From Firmicutes bacterium UBA5010 (GTDB taxonomy: Bacteria; Bacillota; Clostridia; Tissierellales; Sedimentibacteraceae), in assembly GCA_002396645.1 (NCBI GenBank), contig DGYI01000034.1, forward strand, positions 5,446-69,364: a DNA stretch of 63,919 bases. The letters are read 5' to 3'. Under the pieces are notes generated by a model that worked only from the letters and a program-made list of their open reading frames with translations, had not been told where the DNA came from and made no database searches. This document shows positions 25,898 to 34,620 of this stretch, one piece after another; position 1 is the stretch's first letter; each line of letters starts with the position of its first letter. The translations under genes were made by a program, and so were the position numbers.

Positions 25898-26938
25898 TTA
25901 TTTCCTTTTCAAGCATGACAATTCTTGATCAAACCATGTTTTAATGTCATCTCTTATATCTAAAACAGAATCATTCAACGATATGGGAAGTCCACGGCAA
26001 CCGCCATCACAATGACCGATTTCTCTTTTTCTTCCGCAGCCATATCCCTTTGCAATCAGTTCCTGCAAAATTGGAGGAAAAGTTTTGATTGTGTCAGTGT
26101 ATTCGTGTGTCTTTGCCGATTTCACATTGATGTGATAGCCGTTGTTGAGGGAAGCGTTAATTCCCCATAAATCTTTCCGTTTATAACAATACTTAATATA
26201 TATATGAAACCCTTTTACTTCCACAACGCAGGTAAGGCCTTTATCCAGATAGCGATGATGCAGTTGCAGAATGAAATCCTGCACATCTGCTGATAAAGGC
26301 TTTATCGTATCCCGCACGATGGAAAGCACATCGGTTTCATCCTTTTTTAATGCTCTGTAATCACAGCGTAAAAAAACATCCTGGTTAACGAGAGTGCCAT
26401 GGTCTATTTCGGCGATTGACATAATCTTCAGGCCTGTCAGCATAATGGGGTTATCCGGATATGTAATCTTTATGGTTTTGATATCTAACAAGTTTTGCTT
26501 TTTTTCATTTATATCTATGCCGTCAATGCAAATACCGCAATCTGCCAGAAAGCGAAGGCATTCAAGGTTTTTGCCAACAGAAAGTTTTCCATTGAATATG
26601 GTATTTTCACAGGCGAACGCGTTTTCAACCGGCACTCCATGATAACCTATGTTCATTAGTATAGTGCTTACATTGTGCAGGAATGGATAATACACTGAAA
26701 GCGTGGTGCGGTTTTCATACTCATGGGCAGCTTTTTTGCTATTGTCATAGACATCGCCTTTGGTGTATAAAACATCGTAAAGCCGAACCAAAAATGCTCT
26801 GAACGCCAAAACTCCCTCACGTATGCTTTCTTCAGCTGAAATATTTGTATATACAGGATTGATCGCATATGCTTCGTGCGTTTCGGGCACCATAATTTCC
26901 TTTAAATAGATTGCCACATCCTGAAGTGTTTTTCTCAT
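25898..26938 (-). CDS. Conserved protein of unknown function, paralogue of 29002-30099
   Basis: 346 residues, not assigned to any family I know. Shared with its paralogue along the whole length: EESIREGVLAFR near the N-terminus, NIGYHG, CGICIDGIDINE, ITYPDNPIMLTGLKIM, FLRCDYRALK, LHHRYLDKGLTC and a cysteine-bearing C-terminus (GYGCGRK, then CDGGCRGLPISL). The four C-terminal cysteines could bind metal or form disulfides. No signal peptide or membrane segment. The start at 26938 has AGAGGTG upstream; the longer frame lacks support. Single gene with its own terminator. Confidence 0.75.
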   Translation of the reverse strand: MRKTLQDVAIYLKEIMVPETHEAYAINPVYTNISAEESIREGVLAFRAFLVRLYDVLYTKGDVYDNSKKAAHEYENRTTLSVYYPFLHNVSTILMNIGYHGVPVENAFACENTIFNGKLSVGKNLECLRFLADCGICIDGIDINEKKQNLLDIKTIKITYPDNPIMLTGLKIMSIAEIDHGTLVNQDVFLRCDYRALKKDETDVLSIVRDTIKPLSADVQDFILQLHHRYLDKGLTCVVEVKGFHIYIKYCYKRKDLWGINASLNNGYHINVKSAKTHEYTDTIKTFPPILQELIAKGYGCGRKREIGHCDGGCRGLPISLNDSVLDIRDDIKTWFDQELSCLKRK

Positions 26939-27019
26939 GTGTTTCACCTCTTGTAATTTACTTTGCTTATATCTCAAACTAATTTTCAAATTCCTGTTTA
27001 TATGATAATTCTTATGACA

Positions 27020-27442
27020 CTAAGGTTGACCTGGTGCTTCTTCGGCAACGATATTCCAACTTATGCCGTACTTATCCTTAAGCCCCGCATGAAATGTGCT
27101 ATAAAATGTTTTTGTCGGCGGAAGAGTGATATGAGCCCCGACACTCAACACATCAAAAATTTCTTGTGCTTCTTTTGCGGAGGGTAATTTTATAGTTAAT
27201 TTTACCATGTTGCCTTCGACCACCGGCTCTGCTATTTCATCCGCAAACCAAAAAACTGTATCACAGATATTCATTTCAGCATGCAAAATCCAGTCTTTTA
27301 GATTTATCGGCAAAGCAGTAACCCCTTCCGGTACATACTCTCCATATGGTTGTGACATTAGAATTTTACTATTAAAAGCTGTCCGGTAAAACTCCAAAGC
27401 TTCACTGCAATTTCCTGCAAATGTAATATAAGGTGTGACCAT
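27020..27442 (-). CDS. VOC family protein, PhnB-like
   Basis: 140 residues with the PhnB-type glyoxalase fold: PYITFAGNCSEALEFYRTAF at the N-terminus, VFWFADE, MVKLTIKLPSAKEA, and the end segment AGLKDKYGISWNIV. Members bind metals or drugs; the activity of this one is unknown. GGAGG is 7 nt before the start. Confidence 0.88.
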   Translation of the reverse strand: MVTPYITFAGNCSEALEFYRTAFNSKILMSQPYGEYVPEGVTALPINLKDWILHAEMNICDTVFWFADEIAEPVVEGNMVKLTIKLPSAKEAQEIFDVLSVGAHITLPPTKTFYSTFHAGLKDKYGISWNIVAEEAPGQP

Positions 27443-27489
27443 CTTGTAACCTCCAGTTATTTTAATTTTTTATCACTTACACTGTTTTG

Positions 27490-27792
27490 CTATTTATTAT
27501 TTAATGTTTTCTTACGCTTTGGATTTTCAGGGAACCAACCTTTGCGAACTCGTTCTTCCTGTTCCTTCAATTCACCTATAGACCAAAGCATTGAAAAACC
27601 TAACACGGCAAGTGAACCGGATAATATAACATTAGAAATAAACAGAGAGAATATACAGCATAACAAACCACCAATCAGAAATAATGGCCAAATACGCCAT
27701 GTAAAATAATATTCGCATTTAATTACGATAGGGTGAAACACACCAATAATAAGAAAAGACATTACCCCGATTATAATACCAGACCAATACAT
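27490..27792 (-). CDS. DUF4491 small membrane protein
   Basis: 100 residues with three hydrophobic segments and the DUF4491 signature: FLIIGVFHPIVIKCEYYF, LGFSMLWSIGELKEQEER and GWFPENPKR. Function unknown. The start at 27792 has GGAGGTG 4 nt upstream; ten extra residues of the longer frame are excluded. Confidence 0.85.
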   Translation of the reverse strand: MYWSGIIIGVMSFLIIGVFHPIVIKCEYYFTWRIWPLFLIGGLLCCIFSLFISNVILSGSLAVLGFSMLWSIGELKEQEERVRKGWFPENPKRKKTLNNK

Positions 27793-27961
27793 AAAGCACC
27801 TCCAATTATAAAAATTATTCATTCAAATGTTTCCGTAATTTAGTATATGTCTAATAAAACACTCTATACAGACATTTGTTTTTCTTCATTTTCCATATAA
27901 TCAACTATAAACTTAACAATGACTTAAACTCAACATCAATATCTATCTGTAAGTTTTACTG

Positions 27962-28270
27962 TCAGCAGTCCCATTGACACTTCTTTAAATCAACATGGTT
28001 TTCATCTTTCATAGGAATACCCTCATTGCGAAGCAAAGCCCCTTGTTCAATCCATCCCGGTGCCAGTCTCCCAGCGTGATTAACTACTCTATGACAAGGA
28101 TATTCTCCATAATATTCTGCCCTGCTGAGGACTTTTCCAACAAGTCTTGCGTTTTTATCTCTGCCGATTAGCCTTGCAATTTGTCCGTATGTAGCAACAC
28201 TACCCTCCGGAATTTCCTCTACAACAGAAAGAATTTCATAAATCAAATTTTCTTCTAAAACTCGCTTCAT
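27962..28270 (-). CDS. MGMT family single-domain protein
   Basis: 102 residues, only the DNA-binding/active-site domain of O6-alkylguanine alkyltransferases: EIPEGSVATYGQIARLIG and GEYPCHRVVNHAGRLA with Cys59 in the acceptor position. Because the Cys is kept, it is not a classical alkyltransferase-like (ATL) protein, which has Trp or Ala there. It lacks the N-terminal domain of Ogt. It may repair or flag O6-alkylguanine; it is the fourth alkylation-repair gene in the window. AGGAG precedes the ATG at about 10 nt. Confidence 0.85.
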   Translation of the reverse strand: MKRVLEENLIYEILSVVEEIPEGSVATYGQIARLIGRDKNARLVGKVLSRAEYYGEYPCHRVVNHAGRLAPGWIEQGALLRNEGIPMKDENHVDLKKCQWDC

Positions 28271-28397
28271 ATCTCTATATCTCCTTTATATGCTTTTTTA
28301 CACCGTTCAGAAATATATGTATTTTAAAAAGTTATTCTCACCTACCGGATTACAGCATCATTTTCTGTATATCCTTGTTGCTTATCCGTAATTCAAA

Positions 28398-28970
28398 TTA
28401 TAGTTTCAGCCACAAAGCAGGACGAATACCTCCGTTACAGTTTGTTACATTGTTGCCGTTTACGCCTACGCAGCCGTCGGTTCCATGGACATACCCGGCA
28501 AGGTGATTATTACGGCCGGGGGACCTAAGCCACCACCACCAGTAATACTTACTCCTAATTTTTGCCAGCCTCTTACTGTTGTTTTCATCATTCTTTTTCC
28601 AATATCTATTATTACCTCGATTTTGTAGTTTTTCGGTGCTGTCTCCAAAATATCTGCATACTTCTTCAAGGCTTAACAAGAATATACTGTCCTGCCCCTT
28701 TTCTCCGGCTTTTGTGCCATACCATGGGTTATCAGGGTTTTTATTTGATACTTGAATAATTCTTGATTTATTAGTATCATCAAATTTGTCATAAAATTCA
28801 CCGTTAAGATATTTTCTTGTCTCGCAGTCATTCCATGTTGTGTCTTTATAAATATTATGGTATGCGCGCTGCTCCACTATATCTTCCGTTATAATCAAAG
28901 CCGTGTTGTCTTGTATATCAAGTATTCTCCATTCGTATCTGTCAAATACTATTTTATCTCCTACTTGCAT
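28398..28970 (-). CDS. DUF6273 protein (C-type-lectin-like end)
   Basis: 190 residues. The N-terminus (VGDKIVFDRYEWRILDI) and the C-terminus (WWWWLRSPGRNN, then GGIRPALWLKL) are hallmarks of DUF6273, a family related to the FGE/C-type-lectin fold used for display or ligand binding. The stretch between them (VHGTDGCVGVNGNNV) is the part that varies most between family members. A four-tryptophan run is notable. GGGAGG precedes the ATG. Function unknown; no reverse transcriptase is nearby. Confidence 0.8.
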   Translation of the reverse strand: MQVGDKIVFDRYEWRILDIQDNTALIITEDIVEQRAYHNIYKDTTWNDCETRKYLNGEFYDKFDDTNKSRIIQVSNKNPDNPWYGTKAGEKGQDSIFLLSLEEVCRYFGDSTEKLQNRGNNRYWKKNDENNSKRLAKIRSKYYWWWWLRSPGRNNHLAGYVHGTDGCVGVNGNNVTNCNGGIRPALWLKL

Positions 28971-29001
28971 TTTTACCTCCCTGTATCATTATATCTTAAT
29001 A

Positions 29002-30099
29002 TCAATTACTCAAATGCTTTTTTCTTTGTAAACATGACAGCTCTTTATCAAGCCATACTTCAATATACCGGCTTATATCAATTATTGAATCATCTAAAGG
29101 AAAGCTAAACCCGTGACAACCTTTTTGGCAGAGTTCTCCGAATAATTTCTTATTGCATCCATAGCCCCGGGAGATTTTTTCCTGTAAAGGCAATGGAAAC
29201 GTTTCAATAACATCAGGATATATATGAGTGTTTTGTGCCTTAATAAGGATACGGTAACCGGATTCATGCGCTGCCGAAAATGTCCATACCTCTTTATTTT
29301 TATGTGAATAGATAAACCGAATACCAAGATAGAATACATCCACTATACATGTCAATCCCGCGTCCAGATAACGCTGATGCAGTTTCAGAGCGAAATCTTG
29401 TACCTCGGCAGGCAGTGGAGCAACAAAATCTTTCAAGATAGAGATGATTTCTGTATCTTCATCTTTCAATACCCTATAATCGCACCGCAAGAAAATATCA
29501 TGATTACCCTTGACATACAAATCTTTTTGGGCAATCGCCATAACCTTCAGACCAGTCAGCATAACAGGATTATCCGGATATGAAATTTTAAGTGATGCAG
29601 CTTTTGATATATCTAATGTTCGCTCGTCTAAGTCGATACCATCAAAACGAATACCGCAGCAAGTCAGAAATTTCAAGCCTTCAATTAGTTTCGGAACAGA
29701 GATTTTCGCTTTCATCTGCCCTCCGTCCGAGCTTATGACAGAGGTGAGTAATTTCAGGTCGCAAAGTAATATTGACCCGCCATTTTCGATGAGTTCTCCA
29801 TGATATCCTATATTGAACAATATGCTTTTAACGTTGTTCAGGAATGGATAGCTTACCGGCAAGCTTGGATGAGAAACATTATTCTGCGTTTTTTTGACAG
29901 GTTTGTCATATAAACCTCCGTCAGCAATCAAACGATCACAGATCAAATAGAGAAGATCCCTGAAAGCAAGAATGCCGTTTCGTATATCTTCTTCTCCCGA
30001 AACGTGTGCAAACATAGCTTTGAGAGTATATGTTTCCGGTATATTTGGCGGAATTATGTTTTTAATATATCTCGCCATATCACTAATAGTATTTTGCAT
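29002..30099 (-). CDS. Conserved protein of unknown function, paralogue of 25898-26938
   Basis: 365 residues with the same block order as its paralogue: EEDIRNGILAFRDLL, NIGYHGELIENGG, CGIRFDGIDLDE, ISYPDNPVMLTGLKVM, FLRCDYRVLKDE, LHQRYLDAGLTC and a C-terminal GYGCNKK ... CQKGCHGFSFPL. The C-terminal cysteines are conserved in both copies, which argues for function. The start is placed at MQNTISD (GGAG 7 nt upstream). Lies between a DUF6273 gene and a MerR gene on the same strand. Confidence 0.75.
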   Translation of the reverse strand: MQNTISDMARYIKNIIPPNIPETYTLKAMFAHVSGEEDIRNGILAFRDLLYLICDRLIADGGLYDKPVKKTQNNVSHPSLPVSYPFLNNVKSILFNIGYHGELIENGGSILLCDLKLLTSVISSDGGQMKAKISVPKLIEGLKFLTCCGIRFDGIDLDERTLDISKAASLKISYPDNPVMLTGLKVMAIAQKDLYVKGNHDIFLRCDYRVLKDEDTEIISILKDFVAPLPAEVQDFALKLHQRYLDAGLTCIVDVFYLGIRFIYSHKNKEVWTFSAAHESGYRILIKAQNTHIYPDVIETFPLPLQEKISRGYGCNKKLFGELCQKGCHGFSFPLDDSIIDISRYIEVWLDKELSCLQRKKHLSN

Positions 30100-30150
30100 T
30101 AAATTACTCCTCATTTTAATTATTAAGTTTCCTGAATCATTGTGTTACTT

Positions 30151-30170
30151 TTAAAAGGCAATACTGCCTT
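30151..30170 (-). terminator. Small terminator of the first MerR gene
   Basis: AAGGCA/TGCCTT stem with a 4-nt loop, followed by TTTTAA on the minus strand, 12 bp after the MerR stop. Confidence 0.5.
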
Positions 30171-30181
30171 ACCCTTAGAAC

Positions 30182-31192
30182 TTATTCATAACCCTTCTTC
30201 TTAATCGGAAACAATAAATCAAGCTGTAAATCTTCCATTTTACTTCCTTCTTGTATAAAATTATAAAAATTCAACGTTTCTTCAAATCCTTGTCCCTCAG
30301 CTGTTTCTGGCGATATCCAGCGTGGAGAATCCCAGTCATTATCATATTTATCGCTTGCGTTAACCCATTCTTTTAATAAACTCCAGTCCTCGAAGTCCCA
30401 TGTCCTCAACACATGTGCGGCATATAAGCCACCGTCAAAAGTTCTTTTTACTAAAGGTGCAGGTATCTCTATGTCGTCGGGAACGGATACCCATGCCTCA
30501 TATGCATGCGAAAGTTCTCCGATTCCTATTGCCCCCTTAGAGCAGTCAGAACCAAAGCTCCTGACATCGGGCTTGATTTTTAGCAATCCGCTTTCTTTTA
30601 CAAACTGCGTTATCATGTCATTAGCTTTACCTTCGCAGCCTTCTCCGGTTGCGTAAGCAACAGCTGCAGTCATGGGCGGCAGATATACAATTCGCACGTC
30701 TTTGTCCGTTAATTTGTTTAAATTTTCATTTGCCTTGTTTAATTCTTCCATAGATACATTCTCCTTGATTTTATTTTTGGAAAATGAAAGAGTATTTACA
30801 ATGGCAAGCATGGTTTTATCGTTTAATAATTCAAGTTTTAAATATACATCCGCTTTTTCCTGCAGCTCATCGACAAAACGCATCAATATTGATTTAAGAG
30901 TGGACAGAGCGGTTATTTCCTCATCAAGCTCGCTTATGTTCTGCTTGAATATCTCGATAACCGCCACAGCGTTTTGGTTATTGAGAATATCTTTAATCTG
31001 CTTGACCGGAATTTTCAGTTTACGCAAGATAATGATTTGTTGGAGCCGTTGTATCGCATCTTCATCATAAACCCTGTACGCATAATCATCTTTTCGACTG
31101 CTTTTTATCAACCCTATTTCTTCATAATAACACAACATTCTTCTCGAAACTCCATAATCCAATGAAATTTGTCTTATAGTCTTTAATTCCAT
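30182..31192 (-). CDS. MerR regulator with GyrI-like effector domain, copy 1
   Basis: 336 residues. The N-terminal MerR helix-turn-helix (TIRQISLDYGVSRRMLCYYEEIGLI) is followed by a dimerisation coiled coil (about 80-130) and a C-terminal GyrI/AraC-effector-like domain (VRIVYLPPMTAAVAYATGEG, YEAWVSVPDDIEIP). Effector domains of this type bind small aromatic or cationic drugs. It shares most of its sequence with the gene at 37116-38123. The promoter has the 19-bp spacer typical of MerR-controlled genes, so autoregulation is likely. No obvious target gene lies beside it. Confidence 0.92.
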   Translation of the reverse strand: MELKTIRQISLDYGVSRRMLCYYEEIGLIKSSRKDDYAYRVYDEDAIQRLQQIIILRKLKIPVKQIKDILNNQNAVAVIEIFKQNISELDEEITALSTLKSILMRFVDELQEKADVYLKLELLNDKTMLAIVNTLSFSKNKIKENVSMEELNKANENLNKLTDKDVRIVYLPPMTAAVAYATGEGCEGKANDMITQFVKESGLLKIKPDVRSFGSDCSKGAIGIGELSHAYEAWVSVPDDIEIPAPLVKRTFDGGLYAAHVLRTWDFEDWSLLKEWVNASDKYDNDWDSPRWISPETAEGQGFEETLNFYNFIQEGSKMEDLQLDLLFPIKKKGYE

Positions 31193-31223
31193 GATTTTTC
31201 CCTTTCTGTTTTCCTTGATATTA

Positions 31224-31254
31224 AGTATAAACCGTTACACGGTGTGCGAGTAAA
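31224..31254 (-). promoter_or_regulatory. MerR-type promoter, 19-bp spacer
   Basis: On the minus strand: -35 TTTACT (31254-31249), 19-bp spacer holding the dyad ACACCGTGT, -10 TATACT (31229-31224), 32 bp before the MerR ATG. An overlong spacer with a central dyad is the mark of MerR-activated promoters. Confidence 0.85.
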
Positions 31255-31330
31255 GGGGTATTTTAAAAAATTTTATGACAAAAGTAATTAATATCAAATT
31301 TTTTAATATAAAGCTATTAAAAATACTTGC

Positions 31331-32011
31331 CTATTCTACATTCAATTCGTCAGCGAGAAGTCTTAGTGCCTGTTCATTTGTAATGAGATAGCCATCCTGC
31401 GTTCTTTTTAAATAACCGTATTGTGTAAATTCACCAAGCACTTGAGTCAAATGTCGATAGGATACTCCCAGATAGGCGCTGGCATCGGTGTTTCGCTCGG
31501 TGTATACTCCGTCAAAGCTTGCAAAAAGTACAAGATGTGCAAGACGGTTTGCCAATGGAAAGCCCTGTGTGTTTAAAAGAGCATACATCCGCTGCTCCTC
31601 TTTTTCTGCCAGAGTCGTACACAATATGCGCAGAAAGCAAGCATCTGATAACAGGCTGCTGCGATATTTTTCAATCGGAAGTGCCAGGAGAAAACAGGTG
31701 GAAAGTGCTTTTATTCCCATGCTGCTTTTTCGCACATTGAGAAGTTCCAGCTCGCCTATAAAGCAATCCCCTCGTAAAAAATCCAAAAGAGATGTTTTTC
31801 CATTTGACAGACTGCAAAACAACTTTGCCCGCCCTGAAACCATATAGTAAAGAAATCCATCGAATTTTTCTCCCTCTTTCAGAATATCATCTCCCTTTTC
31901 TGCAAGATACAGACGTACATCTTCTTTTATAGAAAATGAAAAGAAACTTTCAAAATCTGATTTTTCAAGACAACGCCGGATTTCCTCTTTAGAAAAAATT
32001 TGTTTCAACAT
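31331..32011 (-). CDS. Crp/Fnr family regulator (YeiL-like)
   Basis: 226 residues. A cyclic-nucleotide-binding-like beta roll (KGDDILKEGEKFDGFLYYMVSGRAKLF) leads into a long helix and a winged-helix end (ASAYLGVSYRHLTQVLGEF). The N-terminal region has no Fnr-type cysteine cluster. It is divergent from a nucleoside hydrolase gene, the same arrangement as yeiL beside the rihB nucleoside hydrolase in Escherichia coli. The ATG at 32011 has GAGGTG upstream; the frame's first codon (GTG, 32017) is inside that site. A perfect 22-bp palindrome lies in the divergent gap. Confidence 0.88.
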   Translation of the reverse strand: MLKQIFSKEEIRRCLEKSDFESFFSFSIKEDVRLYLAEKGDDILKEGEKFDGFLYYMVSGRAKLFCSLSNGKTSLLDFLRGDCFIGELELLNVRKSSMGIKALSTCFLLALPIEKYRSSLLSDACFLRILCTTLAEKEEQRMYALLNTQGFPLANRLAHLVLFASFDGVYTERNTDASAYLGVSYRHLTQVLGEFTQYGYLKRTQDGYLITNEQALRLLADELNVE

Positions 32012-32053
32012 AATCACCTCAAAACTCGGAGATTTCTCCTAACATCCCTCAAT

Positions 32054-32075
32054 GCTTTTAGTTTATACTAAAAGC
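32054..32075. promoter_or_regulatory. 22-bp palindrome, candidate Crp-family operator
   Basis: Perfect 9-bp arms GCTTTTAGT and ACTAAAAGC separated by 4 bp, 22 bp in all, the usual length of a Crp/Fnr site. It lies between the divergent regulator and nucleoside hydrolase genes and overlaps a possible plus-strand -10 (TATACT, 32064-32069). Confidence 0.65.
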
Positions 32076-32106
32076 AGAAAATTACTTTTATTAAAAGGAG
32101 AAAACT

Positions 32107-33039
32107 ATGGAAAAAATAAAAATTATAATCGACTGTGATCCCGGTCACGATGACGCTATAGCCATTATGACAGCCGCCAATCACCCCTCTATTGATTTGC
32201 TGGCTTTAACAACAGTTGCCGGAAACCAAACCCTTGACAAAACAACTGTTAATGCGCTGCATATTTGTGAGCACTTAAATCTGAATATCCCCGTATATGC
32301 AGGTATGTCGCTTCCTCTGGTACGTGAACAAGTTGTCGCTGACAATGTGCATGGTGAATCGGGACTTGATGGACCTGTATTTGAGCCACTGCATACACAA
32401 ATTCAACCGAAGCATGCGGTAAATTACCTTATAGATACGTTACTGGCAAGCGATGGGGATATTACCCTTGTTCCCATTGGTCCGCTGACAAATATTGCAA
32501 CAGCCATGCGAATGGAACCGCGAATTCTGCCAAAAATCCAGCAAATTGTTCTTATGGGCGGTGCTTACGGCACTGGAAATTTCACGCCTTCAGCAGAATT
32601 TAATATTTTTGCCGATCCCGAAGCTGCCGACATTGTATTTAGAAGCGGTGTAAAACTCACTATGATGGGATTGGATTTGACAAACCAAACCATTTGTACT
32701 CCTGACATCATTCAGCGCATGGAGTTCATTGGCAACAAAGCCGGCAGTTTGTTTGCCGACATCATGCGCTTTACTCTAAACTCCCAAAAAATTGCTTTCG
32801 GACTTGAGGCGGGACCTGTGCACGATGCCACCTGTATTGCTTATCTTGTATCGCCGGAGTTGTTTACAACACAGGACATGAATGTAGTTGTGGATATCAA
32901 CCGAGGTCCTTGCTACGGCAGAACAGTTTGTGACACCATCAACTGTTTGAAACAACCTGCCAACTGCACTGTCGGTACCGGTATTGATCTGCCAAAGTTT
33001 TGGAATCTTGTTGCCGAAGCCGTTGCACGATATAATTGA
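32107..33039 (+). CDS. Ribonucleoside hydrolase (Rih family)
   Basis: 310 residues. The calcium-binding start IIDCDPGHDDAIAI, LTTVAGNQTL, LVPIGPLTNIATAM and IVLMGGAYGTGN are diagnostic of inosine-uridine preferring nucleoside hydrolases. It splits ribonucleosides into base and ribose in the cytoplasm for salvage or carbon use. AAGGAG is 6 nt before the ATG. Control by the divergent Crp-type protein is inferred from position and the shared palindrome. Confidence 0.95.
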   Translation: MEKIKIIIDCDPGHDDAIAIMTAANHPSIDLLALTTVAGNQTLDKTTVNALHICEHLNLNIPVYAGMSLPLVREQVVADNVHGESGLDGPVFEPLHTQIQPKHAVNYLIDTLLASDGDITLVPIGPLTNIATAMRMEPRILPKIQQIVLMGGAYGTGNFTPSAEFNIFADPEAADIVFRSGVKLTMMGLDLTNQTICTPDIIQRMEFIGNKAGSLFADIMRFTLNSQKIAFGLEAGPVHDATCIAYLVSPELFTTQDMNVVVDINRGPCYGRTVCDTINCLKQPANCTVGTGIDLPKFWNLVAEAVARYN

Positions 33040-33073
33040 GTTCCCGCAGCTTTAAGATTCTGAATGTGAACGA

Positions 33074-33154
33074 GAGCTATATAATCTTATGAGCAAAGCC
33101 TTAATGAATATTTTCGCTATGAATGAATTTTGCAATCGCTATATTATATAGCTC
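33074..33154 (+). terminator. Long-range stem after the nucleoside hydrolase gene
   Basis: A perfect 12-bp inverted repeat GAGCTATATAAT (33074-33085) and ATTATATAGCTC (33143-33154) encloses 57 bp and is followed by TTTTAC. The inner part can pair further (GCAAA/TTTGC). It may act as a branched terminator or mRNA 3'-end structure. Confidence 0.55.
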
Positions 33155-33179
33155 TTTTACAATAATATATTTGTATAAA

Positions 33180-34049
33180 TTATCGAACAAAGGAGTATAT
33201 CGGCTCTTGATATCGATATTTATCAATATAGGTGTCCAGTCTCTCTAGCATTTTTTGTTTGTCATGAGGGAGTGTTCCCCATACACGAAGCTCTATTTGA
33301 TCGTGAAATCCGTCATACTGCATATTGTCAACATCAAGCAATTCAATAAGTCTGCGTGCTTCGAGCAAATTTTCAAGCTCATCGGCAGGTGTAAACCTAT
33401 TTGACAGAATATCCTGATACAACGCTGCACTCTTATGCAGAAATAAAGAAAAGTTGACTACACGTTCCGGCTTGGTACGATTCAAAAATGCTGCCAACTG
33501 TTCGGCGTTTTCAATACCTCTGCCTGCGCCGGATATGCCGGTCATAATATGCGCGTTAAAAATCATGCCGACATTTTGTATTCGTGCAATGGCATGTTCC
33601 GCCTGAGCAATATCATGGTCTTTTTTCATAAAAGAAAGAACATCTTCAAGACCGCTCTCAATTCCTAGATATAAACGTCTGAGTCCTGATTTTTGCAATA
33701 CTCTCAGTTCATCATCCGTTTTTCTCAGAATATCTGTTACCGTAGCATCCAGATTAACCATTTTACAATCTGGAAAATAGTGAGCAATTTTTTTCAATAT
33801 GATAAGCAATCGCTCGGTAGCCATACCAAAGGCATTACCATCACCCAAAAATACCTGTGTCGGATTACCTCCCAAAGAATGAACTCTTTGCAGTTCTGCT
33901 TCCACCTGCTCCAGCGGCAGCAAGCGATAAGTCAAATGCTTGAACAGGGTGCAAAAGGTACATTGATTGTAGGCGCACCCAACAGCTACGGGCAGCATAA
34001 AAGAAGATTTTTCAATCGGCGGACGACAAATTTGTCCTTCATAATTCAT
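33180..34049 (-). CDS. Radical SAM protein
   Basis: 289 residues. The cluster motif is C25-x4-C30-x2-C33 (GCAYNQCTFC), one residue wider than the classical CX3CX2C but found in a clostridial/Bacillus group of uncharacterised radical SAM enzymes. The barrel follows with QVFLGDGNAF and LRRLYLGIESG. The expected chemistry is reductive cleavage of SAM by a [4Fe-4S] cluster; the substrate is unknown. An AGGAGGGG site precedes the ATG. No linked partner gene. Confidence 0.88.
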   Translation of the reverse strand: MNYEGQICRPPIEKSSFMLPVAVGCAYNQCTFCTLFKHLTYRLLPLEQVEAELQRVHSLGGNPTQVFLGDGNAFGMATERLLIILKKIAHYFPDCKMVNLDATVTDILRKTDDELRVLQKSGLRRLYLGIESGLEDVLSFMKKDHDIAQAEHAIARIQNVGMIFNAHIMTGISGAGRGIENAEQLAAFLNRTKPERVVNFSLFLHKSAALYQDILSNRFTPADELENLLEARRLIELLDVDNMQYDGFHDQIELRVWGTLPHDKQKMLERLDTYIDKYRYQEPIYSFVR

Positions 34050-34620
34050 AAACTACCCCTCCTTTGATATGATTTGCACTCTTAAATCCTTTTGTGCTTT
34101 TATTTCTTAGGTTATTTTTACTCTATTTCTATTTATTCAATATTCCAACTTACATTTATACACAGTCGTTCTATTTTGAATAAAATTATCATTTATCTTT
34201 TACGTGAGTTGTTTTTTGTGAAGTGTTTTTTTATTCACTCCGAATTATTTTTCTGAAAACAGAATTTATTTATACATTTTACAATTTTATTGTATCACAT
34301 GTTTTTTTATTGTTCAAATCAAAAGCGATACAAGTCATAAATATATTCAATTAAAAAAGCTATGAAGAATAAAAATCTTACACAATAAAAATTAGATATT
34401 GGTGGAAATATGATAAAATAAATAATATCGATTAATAATTTCTATATAAAGTAAATGTATCTTCTTATTCTGTTGTACTATAATTTGTAAATTCTCGCAA
34501 TAAAAAAGGATACTAAAGATTTTCACCCTCATATCCTGGATTTTATCATATTTCTTTTATTTATTTCTCTAATAAATTGATTTCTTTCTGCAAAAGCAGC
34601 CAACCCTGAATTCTGCAGTC
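34050..34620. other. Intergenic, 571 bp, AT-rich
   Basis: No credible gene. A hairpin AGGATA/TATCCT (34507-34537) with a T run on the minus strand is a plausible terminator for the SRPBCC gene. The remainder is AT-rich spacer with the presumed promoter of the radical SAM gene near 34080-34200. Confidence 0.55.

Noticed and set aside
27962..28270. Alkyltransferase-like (ATL) protein
   Set aside because: The acceptor Cys is present (PCHRV); ATL proteins have another residue there.
28398..28970. Diversity-generating retroelement target
   Set aside because: No reverse transcriptase or template repeat was found nearby.
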